DNA of 64,000 bases from Streptomyces humidus. GTDB taxonomy: Bacteria > Actinomycetota > Actinomycetes > Streptomycetales > Streptomycetaceae. The stretch is taken from the NCBI RefSeq assembly GCF_014649655.1, contig NZ_BMTL01000020.1:62001-126000 (forward strand). The letters run 5' to 3'. This document shows, one piece after another, positions 50,178 through 57,395 of this stretch (its first letter is position 1; each line of letters starts with the position of its first letter). The position numbers and the translations under genes were made by a program. The notes beneath the pieces were generated by a model. It worked only from the letters and a program-made list of their open reading frames with translations. It was not told where the DNA came from and made no database searches.

Positions 50178-51310
50178 CCGGGAAGGGTAGAGGGCGGTGC
50201 GCCGGCCGGTTCGCCGTCCGGCCGGTTCCCGCCGGGAAGTCCGTGCGCTCCGACGAGCCGCACGGTCCGCCGCGCCAGATCGCTGATGCGGGCGCCGTCG
50301 AAGCCGAACACCGCGCTGCGCACGGTGTCCTGCAGCGGCTCCGTCCACTGCGGCGGGATCGCCGAAGCCCCGGTGAGGACTCCGGCCACCGAACCGGCCG
50401 TCGCCCCGTTGGAGTCGGTGTCCAGACCGCCGCGCACGGTGAGCGCGATCGTGCGGGTGAAGTCGCCGTCGCCGTACAGCAGTCCCGCGGTGAGGACGGC
50501 GATGTTCGGGACGGTGTGGATCCAGCCCAGGCCCGCCGTCTCCCGCGTCATCGTCGCCAGGGTGTCCTCCCAGCTCATGCGGGTGGCGTGCAGGGAGGCG
50601 ACCCGGCGCACGGTACGCGCCAGACGGCTGCCCGCCGGGACCGCGGCGAGCGCCTCGTCCAGCGCGTGGCGCACCGTCGGCGAGGTGAACGCCGCGGAGA
50701 CCAGCGCCGCCGCGAACATCGCGCCGTACACGCCGTTGCCGGTGTGCGAGAGCACCGCGTCCCGGCGGGCCAGGGAGGCGGCGCGACGGGGGAGGCCCGG
50801 GCAGGTCCAGCCGTGGACGTCGGCGCGGATCAGGGCGCCGATCCACTCCTGGTACGGGTTGTCGTAGGTCGCCGTCAGCGGCGGCTTCAGCCCGGCGGTG
50901 AGGTTGCGGTAGGCGGCCCGTTCGGCGGTGAACGTCTGCAGATACGGCAGCCGCAGCAGCCACAGGTCGCCGACCTGCTCGGTGGTGAAGCCGAAGCCGT
51001 GCGTCTCCAGCAGGTCGAGTCCGAGGATCGCGTAGTCCACGTCGTCGTCGCGGCAGCTGCCGTGGACGCGGCCGCGCACGCAGCTGCGCCATTCCGGGCG
51101 CAGCAGTCGGGCGTCCTCGTCGTCGGCGGGCTCGGGGAGGTAGTCGGTGAGGGGCAGGGCGTCGGCCCGCCTCAGATAGCGGTCGATGCGGTCGCGCGTC
51201 CAGACGTCGCCCCGCTCGACCGGTTTGCCGAGCATGTTGCCCGCGATCCGGCCCAGCCAGCCTCCGAGGACGCGGTCGGCGAGTTCCGGTCCGTCGACCA
51301 CAGCAGTCAT
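50174..51310 (-). CDS. ADP-ribosylglycohydrolase-family protein
   Basis: 378 aa, all-alpha DraG/ARH3-like fold. Metal-binding acidic clusters appear as DDDVDYAIL near residue 90 and GGLDTDSNGATAGSVAG near 315. The N-terminal LGGWLGRIAGNMLGKPVE is the family's opening helix. These enzymes release ADP-ribose from arginine or serine, or cleave related N-glycosides. The gene is translationally coupled to the NUDIX gene; together they could remove ADP-ribose and break it down to AMP. The chemistry is inferred; many streptomycete members are untested. Confidence 0.87.
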   Translation of the reverse strand: MTAVVDGPELADRVLGGWLGRIAGNMLGKPVERGDVWTRDRIDRYLRRADALPLTDYLPEPADDEDARLLRPEWRSCVRGRVHGSCRDDDVDYAILGLDLLETHGFGFTTEQVGDLWLLRLPYLQTFTAERAAYRNLTAGLKPPLTATYDNPYQEWIGALIRADVHGWTCPGLPRRAASLARRDAVLSHTGNGVYGAMFAAALVSAAFTSPTVRHALDEALAAVPAGSRLARTVRRVASLHATRMSWEDTLATMTRETAGLGWIHTVPNIAVLTAGLLYGDGDFTRTIALTVRGGLDTDSNGATAGSVAGVLTGASAIPPQWTEPLQDTVRSAVFGFDGARISDLARRTVRLVGAHGLPGGNRPDGEPAGAPPSTLPG

Positions 51311-51487
51311 TCCTCCGGTCTACCCGATTCCGGCAGGACACGCCCGGCTTCACCCGGTCCGCACACGGCCTGCGGGCCGGTCCAGGGTGCGGGCGTCGCA
51401 TGACGACGGGGGCCTGGCGAGGTTAAGGTCACAGCGGCGCGACCGGCTCTGACGTGCGCGGGGCCCGGAGAGCAAGGGGATGGCAAG

Positions 51488-52639
51488 GTGGCGGACGCTG
51501 CAGGGCAGAGCACCCGACGGGTGCTCGTGGCCGCGGACAAGTTCAAGGGCTCGCTGACGGCCGTGGAGGTCGCCGAGCGGGTGACGGCGGGGCTGCGCCG
51601 GGCCGTACCGGACATCGAGGTGACGGCTCTGCCCGTCGCCGACGGCGGCGACGGCACCGTGGCCGCGGCGGTCGCCGCCGGCTTCGAACGCCGGGAGGTC
51701 CGGGTCCAGGGGCCCCTCGGGCACGAGGTCACCGCCGCCTTCGCGGTGCGCGGCGACACCGCGGTCGTGGAGATGGCCGAGGCGAGCGGTCTGCAACGGC
51801 TCCCGGCCGGCGTCCTCGCCCCGCTCACGGCGTCGACGTACGGCTCGGGAGAGCTGCTGCGCGCCGCGCTGGACGAGGGCGCGCGGACGATCGTGTTCGG
51901 CGTCGGCGGCAGCGCGACCACCGACGGCGGCGCGGGCATGCTGTCCGCGCTCGGCGCGCGGTTCCTCGACGCGGACGGCGAGCCGGTGACGCCGGGCGGC
52001 GGCGGCCTCGCGGACCTCGGGCGGGCGGACCTCTCGGAGCTGGACCCGCGGCTGTCGACCGTGGAACTGGTCCTGGCGAGCGACGTCGACAACCCGCTGA
52101 CGGGCCCGAAGGGCGCGGCAGCGGTCTACGGCCCGCAGAAGGGCGCCTCGCCGGACGACGTCGGGACGCTGGACGCGGCGCTCGCGCACTACGCGAAGGT
52201 CCTGGAGACCGAGGTGGGGCCCAGGGCGGCGGAGTGCGCCGTCGCACCCGGCGCGGGAGCGGCGGGCGGCATCGGCTACGGGGCGTTGCTGGCCGGCGCC
52301 CGCTTCCGCGCCGGCATCGAGGTCATGCTCGACGTGCTGGGCTTCGCGGCGGCGCTGGAACCGGCCGAGCTGGTCATCACGGGGGAGGGCTCGCTGGACG
52401 AGCAGACCCTGCACGGCAAGGCGCCCGCGGGCGTCGCCGCGGCCGCCCGCGCGGCCGGCAAGGAGGTCGTCGCGGTGTGCGGGCGGCTGGCGCTCCCGCC
52501 CGAGGCGCTGGGGCGGGCCGGGATCCGGCGGGCGTATCCGCTGACCGACGCCGAGCCGGACCTCGCGAAGTGCATTTCCGACGCGGGGCCCATCCTGGAG
52601 CGGGTCGCCGAGCGGATCGGGCGGGACTTCCTGACCTGA
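51488..52639 (+). CDS. Glycerate kinase (GlxK/GarK family)
   Basis: 383 aa. It opens with RVLVAADKFKGSLTAVEVAERV, the GK-1 family signature, and has GVGGSATTDGGAGMLSALG, AAGGIGYGALLAGARF and the C-terminal ITGEGSLDEQTLHGKAPAGVA. It phosphorylates D-glycerate, linking glyoxylate or tartronate metabolism to glycolysis. GTG 51488 follows AAGGGGAT. A 10-bp hairpin terminator follows the stop. It stands alone between divergent and convergent neighbours. Confidence 0.92.
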   Translation: MADAAGQSTRRVLVAADKFKGSLTAVEVAERVTAGLRRAVPDIEVTALPVADGGDGTVAAAVAAGFERREVRVQGPLGHEVTAAFAVRGDTAVVEMAEASGLQRLPAGVLAPLTASTYGSGELLRAALDEGARTIVFGVGGSATTDGGAGMLSALGARFLDADGEPVTPGGGGLADLGRADLSELDPRLSTVELVLASDVDNPLTGPKGAAAVYGPQKGASPDDVGTLDAALAHYAKVLETEVGPRAAECAVAPGAGAAGGIGYGALLAGARFRAGIEVMLDVLGFAAALEPAELVITGEGSLDEQTLHGKAPAGVAAAARAAGKEVVAVCGRLALPPEALGRAGIRRAYPLTDAEPDLAKCISDAGPILERVAERIGRDFLT

Positions 52640-52650
52640 GCCGGGCGCGG

Positions 52651-52679
52651 CGGGCGGCGGAACCGGGGCCCGCCGCCCG
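52651..52679 (+). terminator. Glycerate kinase terminator
   Basis: CGGGCGGCGG (52651-52660) pairs perfectly with CCGCCGCCCG (52670-52679) around a 9-nt loop, starting 12 nt after the stop. Confidence 0.75.
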
Positions 52680-52762
52680 GACGACTCCGCAGGCGTGGGG
52701 CCGGCACGCACGTCTGGCAGGTACGTCTGGCACGCACGTCTGCGGTGTTGTCTTCGGTTGCC

Positions 52763-52802
52763 GGCTCCCCCCACGCTCGACCGCGCTCGCGTGGGGGGAG
52801 CC
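52763..52802. repeat. Long palindrome resembling a dispersed streptomycete repeat
   Basis: GGCTCCCCCCACGC (52763-52776) pairs perfectly with GCGTGGGGGGAGCC (52789-52802), 14 bp, around a 12-nt loop. C-tract/G-tract palindromes with a similar core recur in streptomycete intergenic regions as I remember them; it may be a REP-like element or an extra terminator. Confidence 0.6.
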
Positions 52803-52911
52803 CCATGGCGTCGACGCCGTCCTCCCGCCGTGCAGCTGCACGCACCGGCCCCCGCTCACCGGCGTCGACGGGCCCCGTGGACGCCCTGCGACCTGATCCG
52901 GACGGCAGGCA

Positions 52912-52953
52912 GGCGAAGGGGGCCCGAACCTGATGGCTCGGGCCCCCTTCGCC
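52912..52953. terminator. pssA terminator, 16-bp perfect stem
   Basis: GGCGAAGGGGGCCCGA (52912-52927) pairs without mismatch with TCGGGCCCCCTTCGCC (52938-52953) around a 10-nt loop, 21 nt past the pssA stop (minus strand). Confidence 0.85.
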
Positions 52954-52974
52954 GTCCCACGAACGTGCTCACCG

Positions 52975-53829
52975 CTACGGCAGCTGCGCCGCCCGGGCCT
53001 CGCGGCGGTTGCCGCGGAAGTTGTTCACCCGGCGGGCCGTGGCGAACAGCGGGATGACCGCGCCCATGACCAGCTGCAGCGCGCAACCCGTCTGGAGCAG
53101 GAGCTGACCGCTCGGGGCGTCGAACGCCCAGGCCGCCAGCAGGCCCATCGACAGGACGATCCAGGCGAGCATCGCGCCGGCGAGGCGGCCCCGCGGCTTC
53201 GGGTACTCGACCCGGCTCACCATCAGCCACGCGGTGCCGAGGATGGCCATCAGCGTGGCCGCGAAGGGCAGCTCCAGGAGCACGATCGAGACCACCGTGA
53301 GCGCGCCGAACGGTGACGGCATGCCCTGGAAGGTGCCGTCCTTGACGGTCACGCACGAGAATCTCGCGAGCCTCAGCACCACCGCGAGCAGCACCACGAT
53401 CGCGCCGACCGCCGCGACCCGCTGGTGCGCGTCGTCGGCGACCATGCCGTAGACGAGGACGAAGTACGCCGGGGCCAGGCCGAAGCTGATCAGGTCCGAG
53501 AGGTTGTCCAGCTCCGCGCCCATCGGCGAGGAGCGGAGCTTGCGCGCGACCAGGCCGTCGAAGAGGTCGAAGACGGCCGCGCAGAGCATCAGGATGACCG
53601 CTGTGGCGGCGCTGTGCCGGGCCATGCCCGACTCCTGGCTGCCGGTCAGGTGCGGGATCAGGATGCCCGTGGTGGTGAAGTACACCGCCATGAAGCCGCA
53701 CGTCGCGTTGCCGAGGGTGAGGGTGTCCGCTATCGACAGACGCAGAGAGAGGGGCATCTCCTCCTCGTCGTCCACCTCGTCCGCCTCGGGCACCCAGCCC
53801 GCCTGGGTCTCCGGGTCAATCACGGTCAA
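52975..53829 (-). CDS. pssA: CDP-diacylglycerol-serine O-phosphatidyltransferase
   Basis: 284-aa integral membrane enzyme making phosphatidylserine. The CDP-alcohol phosphotransferase motif DGx2ARx8Gx3Dx3D is complete in DGLVARKLRSSPMGAELDNL followed by SD. About seven hydrophobic segments follow an acidic cytoplasmic tail (EADEVDDEEEMP). The start is taken as TTG 53829, which overlaps the end of psd by 14 nt; GTG 53823 is an alternative. It forms an operon with psd, supplying its substrate. Confidence 0.92.
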   Translation of the reverse strand: MTVIDPETQAGWVPEADEVDDEEEMPLSLRLSIADTLTLGNATCGFMAVYFTTTGILIPHLTGSQESGMARHSAATAVILMLCAAVFDLFDGLVARKLRSSPMGAELDNLSDLISFGLAPAYFVLVYGMVADDAHQRVAAVGAIVVLLAVVLRLARFSCVTVKDGTFQGMPSPFGALTVVSIVLLELPFAATLMAILGTAWLMVSRVEYPKPRGRLAGAMLAWIVLSMGLLAAWAFDAPSGQLLLQTGCALQLVMGAVIPLFATARRVNNFRGNRREARAAQLP

Positions 53830-54472
53830 TGCGAGTCACCCCTGCCACGGTCTTCTGCCCCACCTCGACCGCGACCTCCACGCCCTCGGGCAGGTAGACG
53901 TCGACGCGCGAGCCGAAACGGATCAGGCCGATCCGCTCGCCCTGCTCGACCTTCGTGCCCTCGGGGACGTAGGGGACGATGCGGCGCGCGACGGCTCCGG
54001 CGATCTGGATCATCTCGATGTCACCGAGTTCGGTGTCGAAGTGCCAGACGACGCGCTCGTTGTTCTCGCTCTCCTTGTTGAACGCCGGCACGAATCCGCC
54101 GGGGATGTGCTCGACCGACGTCACGGTGCCGGCCAGCGGCGCGCGGTTGACGTGGACGTTGAGCGGGCTCATGAAGATCGCGACCCGGGTGCGTCCGTCC
54201 TTCCACGGCATGATGCTCTGCACCACACCGTCGGCGGGGGAGATGACCCGGCCCGAGGCGATCTCGCGCTCGGGGTCGCGGAAGAACCACAGCATGCCCG
54301 CCGCGAGAGCGGTGGCGGGCACGGCGACGGCCTTGGCGGCGCCCGAGCGGCGGGCGCGCAGCAGGCTGACGGCTGCGGTGGCGACGGTCGGCAGAAGCCA
54401 CGGCGATGCTCCGCGCGCGAGGCGTGCGCCTACCAGGCTGTCGCGGTGTGCAGAGGTTTGGCTGTGGGGCAT
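53816..54472 (-). CDS. psd: Phosphatidylserine decarboxylase
   Basis: 218 aa, the short actinobacterial/alphaproteobacterial type. An N-terminal membrane region (AVAVPATALAAGMLWFF) precedes FRDPEREI, SPADGVVQSI, MSPLNVHVNRAPLAG and the C-terminal IRFGSRVDVYLPEG; the Ser of FGS becomes the pyruvoyl group on self-cleavage. It makes phosphatidylethanolamine. ATG 54472 follows GAAGG; a longer frame upstream is less likely. It is first in the psd-pssA operon. Confidence 0.92.
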   Translation of the reverse strand: MPHSQTSAHRDSLVGARLARGASPWLLPTVATAAVSLLRARRSGAAKAVAVPATALAAGMLWFFRDPEREIASGRVISPADGVVQSIMPWKDGRTRVAIFMSPLNVHVNRAPLAGTVTSVEHIPGGFVPAFNKESENNERVVWHFDTELGDIEMIQIAGAVARRIVPYVPEGTKVEQGERIGLIRFGSRVDVYLPEGVEVAVEVGQKTVAGVTRIDRD

Positions 54473-54596
54473 GAATGACCTTCGTAGCGGATGATGCCGC
54501 GCTTCGACGGGGGACGGCGGCTTTCCGCGATCGTAGCGGTTCGGGGCCACAACTGGGTAAGCAAGGAAGACGAGTCGACGGCCGGAGGAAGTTGAC

Positions 54597-54629
54597 GGGG
54601 TGTGATCTTCTTCTCGAAGAAAACACCCC
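54597..54629 (-). terminator. Terminator of the ethylmalonyl-CoA operon
   Basis: GGGGTGT (54597-54603) pairs with ACACCCC (54623-54629), and inside it TTCTTC (54608-54613) with GAAGAA (54616-54621). It begins 12 nt after the acyl-CoA dehydrogenase stop on the minus strand. Confidence 0.65.
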
Positions 54630-54641
54630 CAACTCGGATAA

Positions 54642-55856
54642 TCAGCCCTGGAACCGGTACTCCTCGAGCAACCTGCGCCCGATGATCATTTTCTGGATTT
54701 CGGCGGTGCCTTCACCGATCAGCAACATCGGGGCCTCGCGGTAGAGGCGCTCGATCTCGTACTCCTTGGAGAAGCCGTACCCGCCGTGGATCCGGAAGGA
54801 GTCCTCCACCACCTCTTTGCAGTACTCGGAGGCGAGGTACTTCGCCATCCCCGCCTCGAGGTCGTTTCGTTCTCCTGAGTCCTTTTTGCGCGCGGCGTTC
54901 ACCATCATCGCATGGGCGGCCTCGACCTTGGTAGCCATCTCGGCCAGCTTGAACTGGATCGCCTGGTGCTGGGCGATCGGCTTGCCGAACGTGTGGCGCT
55001 GCTGGGCGTACCGCACGCCGAGCTCGAAGGCGCGCTGAGCGACGCCGCAGCCACGCGCTGCGACGTTGACGCGGCCGACCTCGACGCCGTCCATCATTTG
55101 GTAAAAACCCCGGCCGGTGGCCCCGCCGAGCACCTGATCGGCGGAAAGCCGCAGGCCATCCATGATCATCTCGGTGGTGTCGACGCCCTTGTAGCCCATC
55201 TTGTCGATCTTGCCCGGGATGGTCAGGCCCGGGCGGACCTCACCGAAGCCGGGCTCCTTCTCGATCAGGAAGGTCGTCATCGACCGGTGGGGGGCCGCGG
55301 CCCTCTCCGCAGGGGAGTGTCCTTCGTCACTTCGGACCAGGACGGCCACCAGGGACGAGGTCCCGCCGTTCGTCAGCCACATCTTCTGGCCGTCGAGGAC
55401 GTACTCCTCGCCGTCCCTCACCGCCTTCGACGTGATCGCGGACACGTCCGAGCCGAGAGCGGGCTCCGACATGGAGAAGGCGCCGCGGACGTCGCCGGCC
55501 GCCATCCTCGGCAGATAGCGGTCCTTCTGCTCCTGCGTGCCGTGCTGCTTGAGCATGTACGCCACGATGAAGTGGGTGTTGACGATGCCCGAGACGGACA
55601 TCCAGCCGCGGGCGATCTCCTCGACGCACAGGGCGTAGGTGAGGAGCGACTCGCCCAGACCGCCGTACTCCTCGGGGATCATCAGGCCGAACAGGCCCAA
55701 CTCCTTGAGACCGTCGACGATCGCCTGCGGGTACTCGTCGCGGTGCTCCAGCTCGGTCGCCACCGGGATGATCTCCTTGTCCACGAAGTCGCGGACGGTG
55801 GAGAGGATCTCCTGCTGGACGTCGGTCAGACCGGCGGTCTGGGCGAGGCGCGCCAT
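54642..55856 (-). CDS. Acyl-CoA dehydrogenase, probable methylsuccinyl-CoA dehydrogenase
   Basis: 404 aa. The flavin acyl-CoA dehydrogenase pattern is clear: GLMIPEEYGGLG, SMSEPALGSDVSAI, WLTNGGTSSLVAVLV, and the C-terminal MLLIGEGTAEIQKMIIGR with the catalytic Glu of the EGT motif. In the ethylmalonyl-CoA pathway this position would oxidise methylsuccinyl-CoA to mesaconyl-CoA. Rhodobacter Mcd is longer (~550 aa with an N-terminal extension as I recall), so the actinobacterial enzyme is a compact form. It is last in the operon, 3 nt after the MaoC gene. Confidence 0.88.
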   Translation of the reverse strand: MARLAQTAGLTDVQQEILSTVRDFVDKEIIPVATELEHRDEYPQAIVDGLKELGLFGLMIPEEYGGLGESLLTYALCVEEIARGWMSVSGIVNTHFIVAYMLKQHGTQEQKDRYLPRMAAGDVRGAFSMSEPALGSDVSAITSKAVRDGEEYVLDGQKMWLTNGGTSSLVAVLVRSDEGHSPAERAAAPHRSMTTFLIEKEPGFGEVRPGLTIPGKIDKMGYKGVDTTEMIMDGLRLSADQVLGGATGRGFYQMMDGVEVGRVNVAARGCGVAQRAFELGVRYAQQRHTFGKPIAQHQAIQFKLAEMATKVEAAHAMMVNAARKKDSGERNDLEAGMAKYLASEYCKEVVEDSFRIHGGYGFSKEYEIERLYREAPMLLIGEGTAEIQKMIIGRRLLEEYRFQG

Positions 55857-55859
55857 CGA

Positions 55860-56366
55860 TCAGCCTTCCTGAAGTTCCGGGCGGCCGGGCTGCTCGCCGC
55901 CGCGCTCCTTGACGTACGTCTCGGTCGGCACCATCACCTTGCGGCGGAACACGCACACCAGCGTGCCGTCCTGCTTGTAGCCCTTGGTCTCGACGTGGAC
56001 GATCCCGCGGTCGTCCTTCGACTTCGAGGGCCACTTGTCGAGCACGGTCGTCTGACCGTAGAGCGTGTCCCCGTGGAACGTCGGCGCGACATGCCTGAGC
56101 GACTCGATCTCCAGGTTGGCGATCGCCTTGCCGGAGACGTCCGGCACGGACATGCCGAGCAGGAGCGAGTAGACGTAGTTGCCCACGACGACGTTCCTGC
56201 CGAAGTCGGTCGTCCGCTCCGCATAGTTCGCGTCCATGTGGAGGGGGTGGTGGTTCATGGTGAGGAGACAGAACAGGTGGTCGTCGTACTCCGTGACCGT
56301 CTTGCCCGGCCAGTGCTTGTACGTCGCCCCGACCTCGAACTCCTCGTAGGTGCGTCCGAACTGCAT
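55860..56366 (-). CDS. MaoC-family dehydratase, probable mesaconyl-CoA hydratase
   Basis: 168 aa, a single hot-dog domain. FGRTYEEFEVGATYKHWPGKT, then DDHLFCLLTMNHHPLHMDANYA carries the hydratase Asp/His pair region, then NVVVGNYVYSLLLGMSV. In this operon it should hydrate mesaconyl-CoA to beta-methylmalyl-CoA. Proteobacterial mesaconyl-CoA hydratases are about twice as long (two hot-dog units), so this protein would need to dimerise. It lies 15 nt after the lyase gene and 3 nt before the acyl-CoA dehydrogenase gene. Confidence 0.87.
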   Translation of the reverse strand: MQFGRTYEEFEVGATYKHWPGKTVTEYDDHLFCLLTMNHHPLHMDANYAERTTDFGRNVVVGNYVYSLLLGMSVPDVSGKAIANLEIESLRHVAPTFHGDTLYGQTTVLDKWPSKSKDDRGIVHVETKGYKQDGTLVCVFRRKVMVPTETYVKERGGEQPGRPELQEG

Positions 56367-56381
56367 CGCGCCCAGCGCTCC

Positions 56382-57395
56382 TTAGTTGTCGGGGATCTCG
56401 AACTTCGACGTGCGCCGCATGCCGGCGGCGCGTCCCTTGCCGGAGATGACCAGCGCCATCTTGCGGCTGGCCTCGTCGATCATCTCGTCGCCGAGCATCG
56501 CCGAGCCCTTCCTGCCGCCCGCCTCGGACGTGTAGTAGTCGTACGCGTCCAGGATCAGCTCGGCGTGGTCGTAGTCCTCCTGCGACGGCGAGAAGATCTC
56601 GTTGGACGCCTCGACCTGGCCCGGGTGCAGCACCCACTTGCCGTCGAAGCCGAGGGCGGCGGCGCGCCCGGCGACCTCGCGGTAGCCGTCGACGTTGCGG
56701 ATCTGGAGGTAGGGGCCGTCGATCGCCTGGAGGTCGTTGGCGCGGGCCGCCATCAGGATCTTCATCAGGATGTAGTGGTAGGCGTCCGCCGGGTAGCCCG
56801 GCGGCTGCTCGCCCACGACCAGCGACTTCATGTTGATCGATGCCATGAAGTCGGCCGGGCCGAAGATGATCGTCTCGATGCGCGGGGAGGCCTGCGCGAT
56901 CTCGTTGACGTTGTTGAGGCCCTGGGCGTTCTCGATCTGAGCCTCGATGCCGATGCGGCCGACCTCGAAGCCCATCGTCTTCTCGATCTGGGTAAGGAGC
57001 AGGTCCAGCGCGACGATCTGCTGGGCGTTCTGCACCTTCGGCAGCATGATGCAGTCGAGGTTCGGGCCGGCCCCCTCGACCACCGTCACGACGTCGCGGT
57101 AGGTCCACTCGGTCGTCCAGTCGTTGACGCGCACGACCCTCGTCTTGCCGGTCCAGTCACCCTCGTTGAGGAACTTGACGATGGTGTGCCGGGCCTCGGG
57201 CTTGGCGAGCGGCGCGCACGCGTCCTCGAGGTCGAGGAAGACCTGGTCGGCCGGGAGGCCCTGCGCCTTCTCCAGGAAGCGCGGGTTGCTACCCGGGACC
57301 GCGAGGCAGGAGCGTCGCGGGCGCAGACGGTTGAGAGGGCGTGCGGCGGAGCCGCTCGCTGAAAGGGTGGTGGCGGGCGACGGGCGGGCGGTCAT
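56382..57395 (-). CDS. CoA ester lyase (HpcH/CitE family), probable malyl-/beta-methylmalyl-CoA lyase
   Basis: 337 aa. TIM-barrel lyase with RRSCLAVPGSNPRFLEKAQG, the Mg-binding DQVFLDLEDACAP, RVNDWTTEW, CIMLPKVQNAQQI, IGIEAQIENAQGLNN and GPADFMASINM. It would cleave beta-methylmalyl-CoA to glyoxylate and propionyl-CoA, the exit of the ethylmalonyl-CoA pathway. The ATG at 57395 overlaps the stop of the mutase gene by 4 nt. Confidence 0.89.
   Translation of the reverse strand: MTARPSPATTLSASGSAARPLNRLRPRRSCLAVPGSNPRFLEKAQGLPADQVFLDLEDACAPLAKPEARHTIVKFLNEGDWTGKTRVVRVNDWTTEWTYRDVVTVVEGAGPNLDCIMLPKVQNAQQIVALDLLLTQIEKTMGFEVGRIGIEAQIENAQGLNNVNEIAQASPRIETIIFGPADFMASINMKSLVVGEQPPGYPADAYHYILMKILMAARANDLQAIDGPYLQIRNVDGYREVAGRAAALGFDGKWVLHPGQVEASNEIFSPSQEDYDHAELILDAYDYYTSEAGGRKGSAMLGDEMIDEASRKMALVISGKGRAAGMRRTSKFEIPDN

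Larger units (their letters stand above)
52640..52974. other. Convergent intergenic region with three hairpins
   Basis: 335 nt between glycerate kinase and pssA, without a convincing gene. It contains the terminators at 52651-52679 and 52912-52953, the 14-bp palindrome at 52763-52802, and CACGTCTGGCA-like direct repeats around 52705-52742. Confidence 0.6.
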
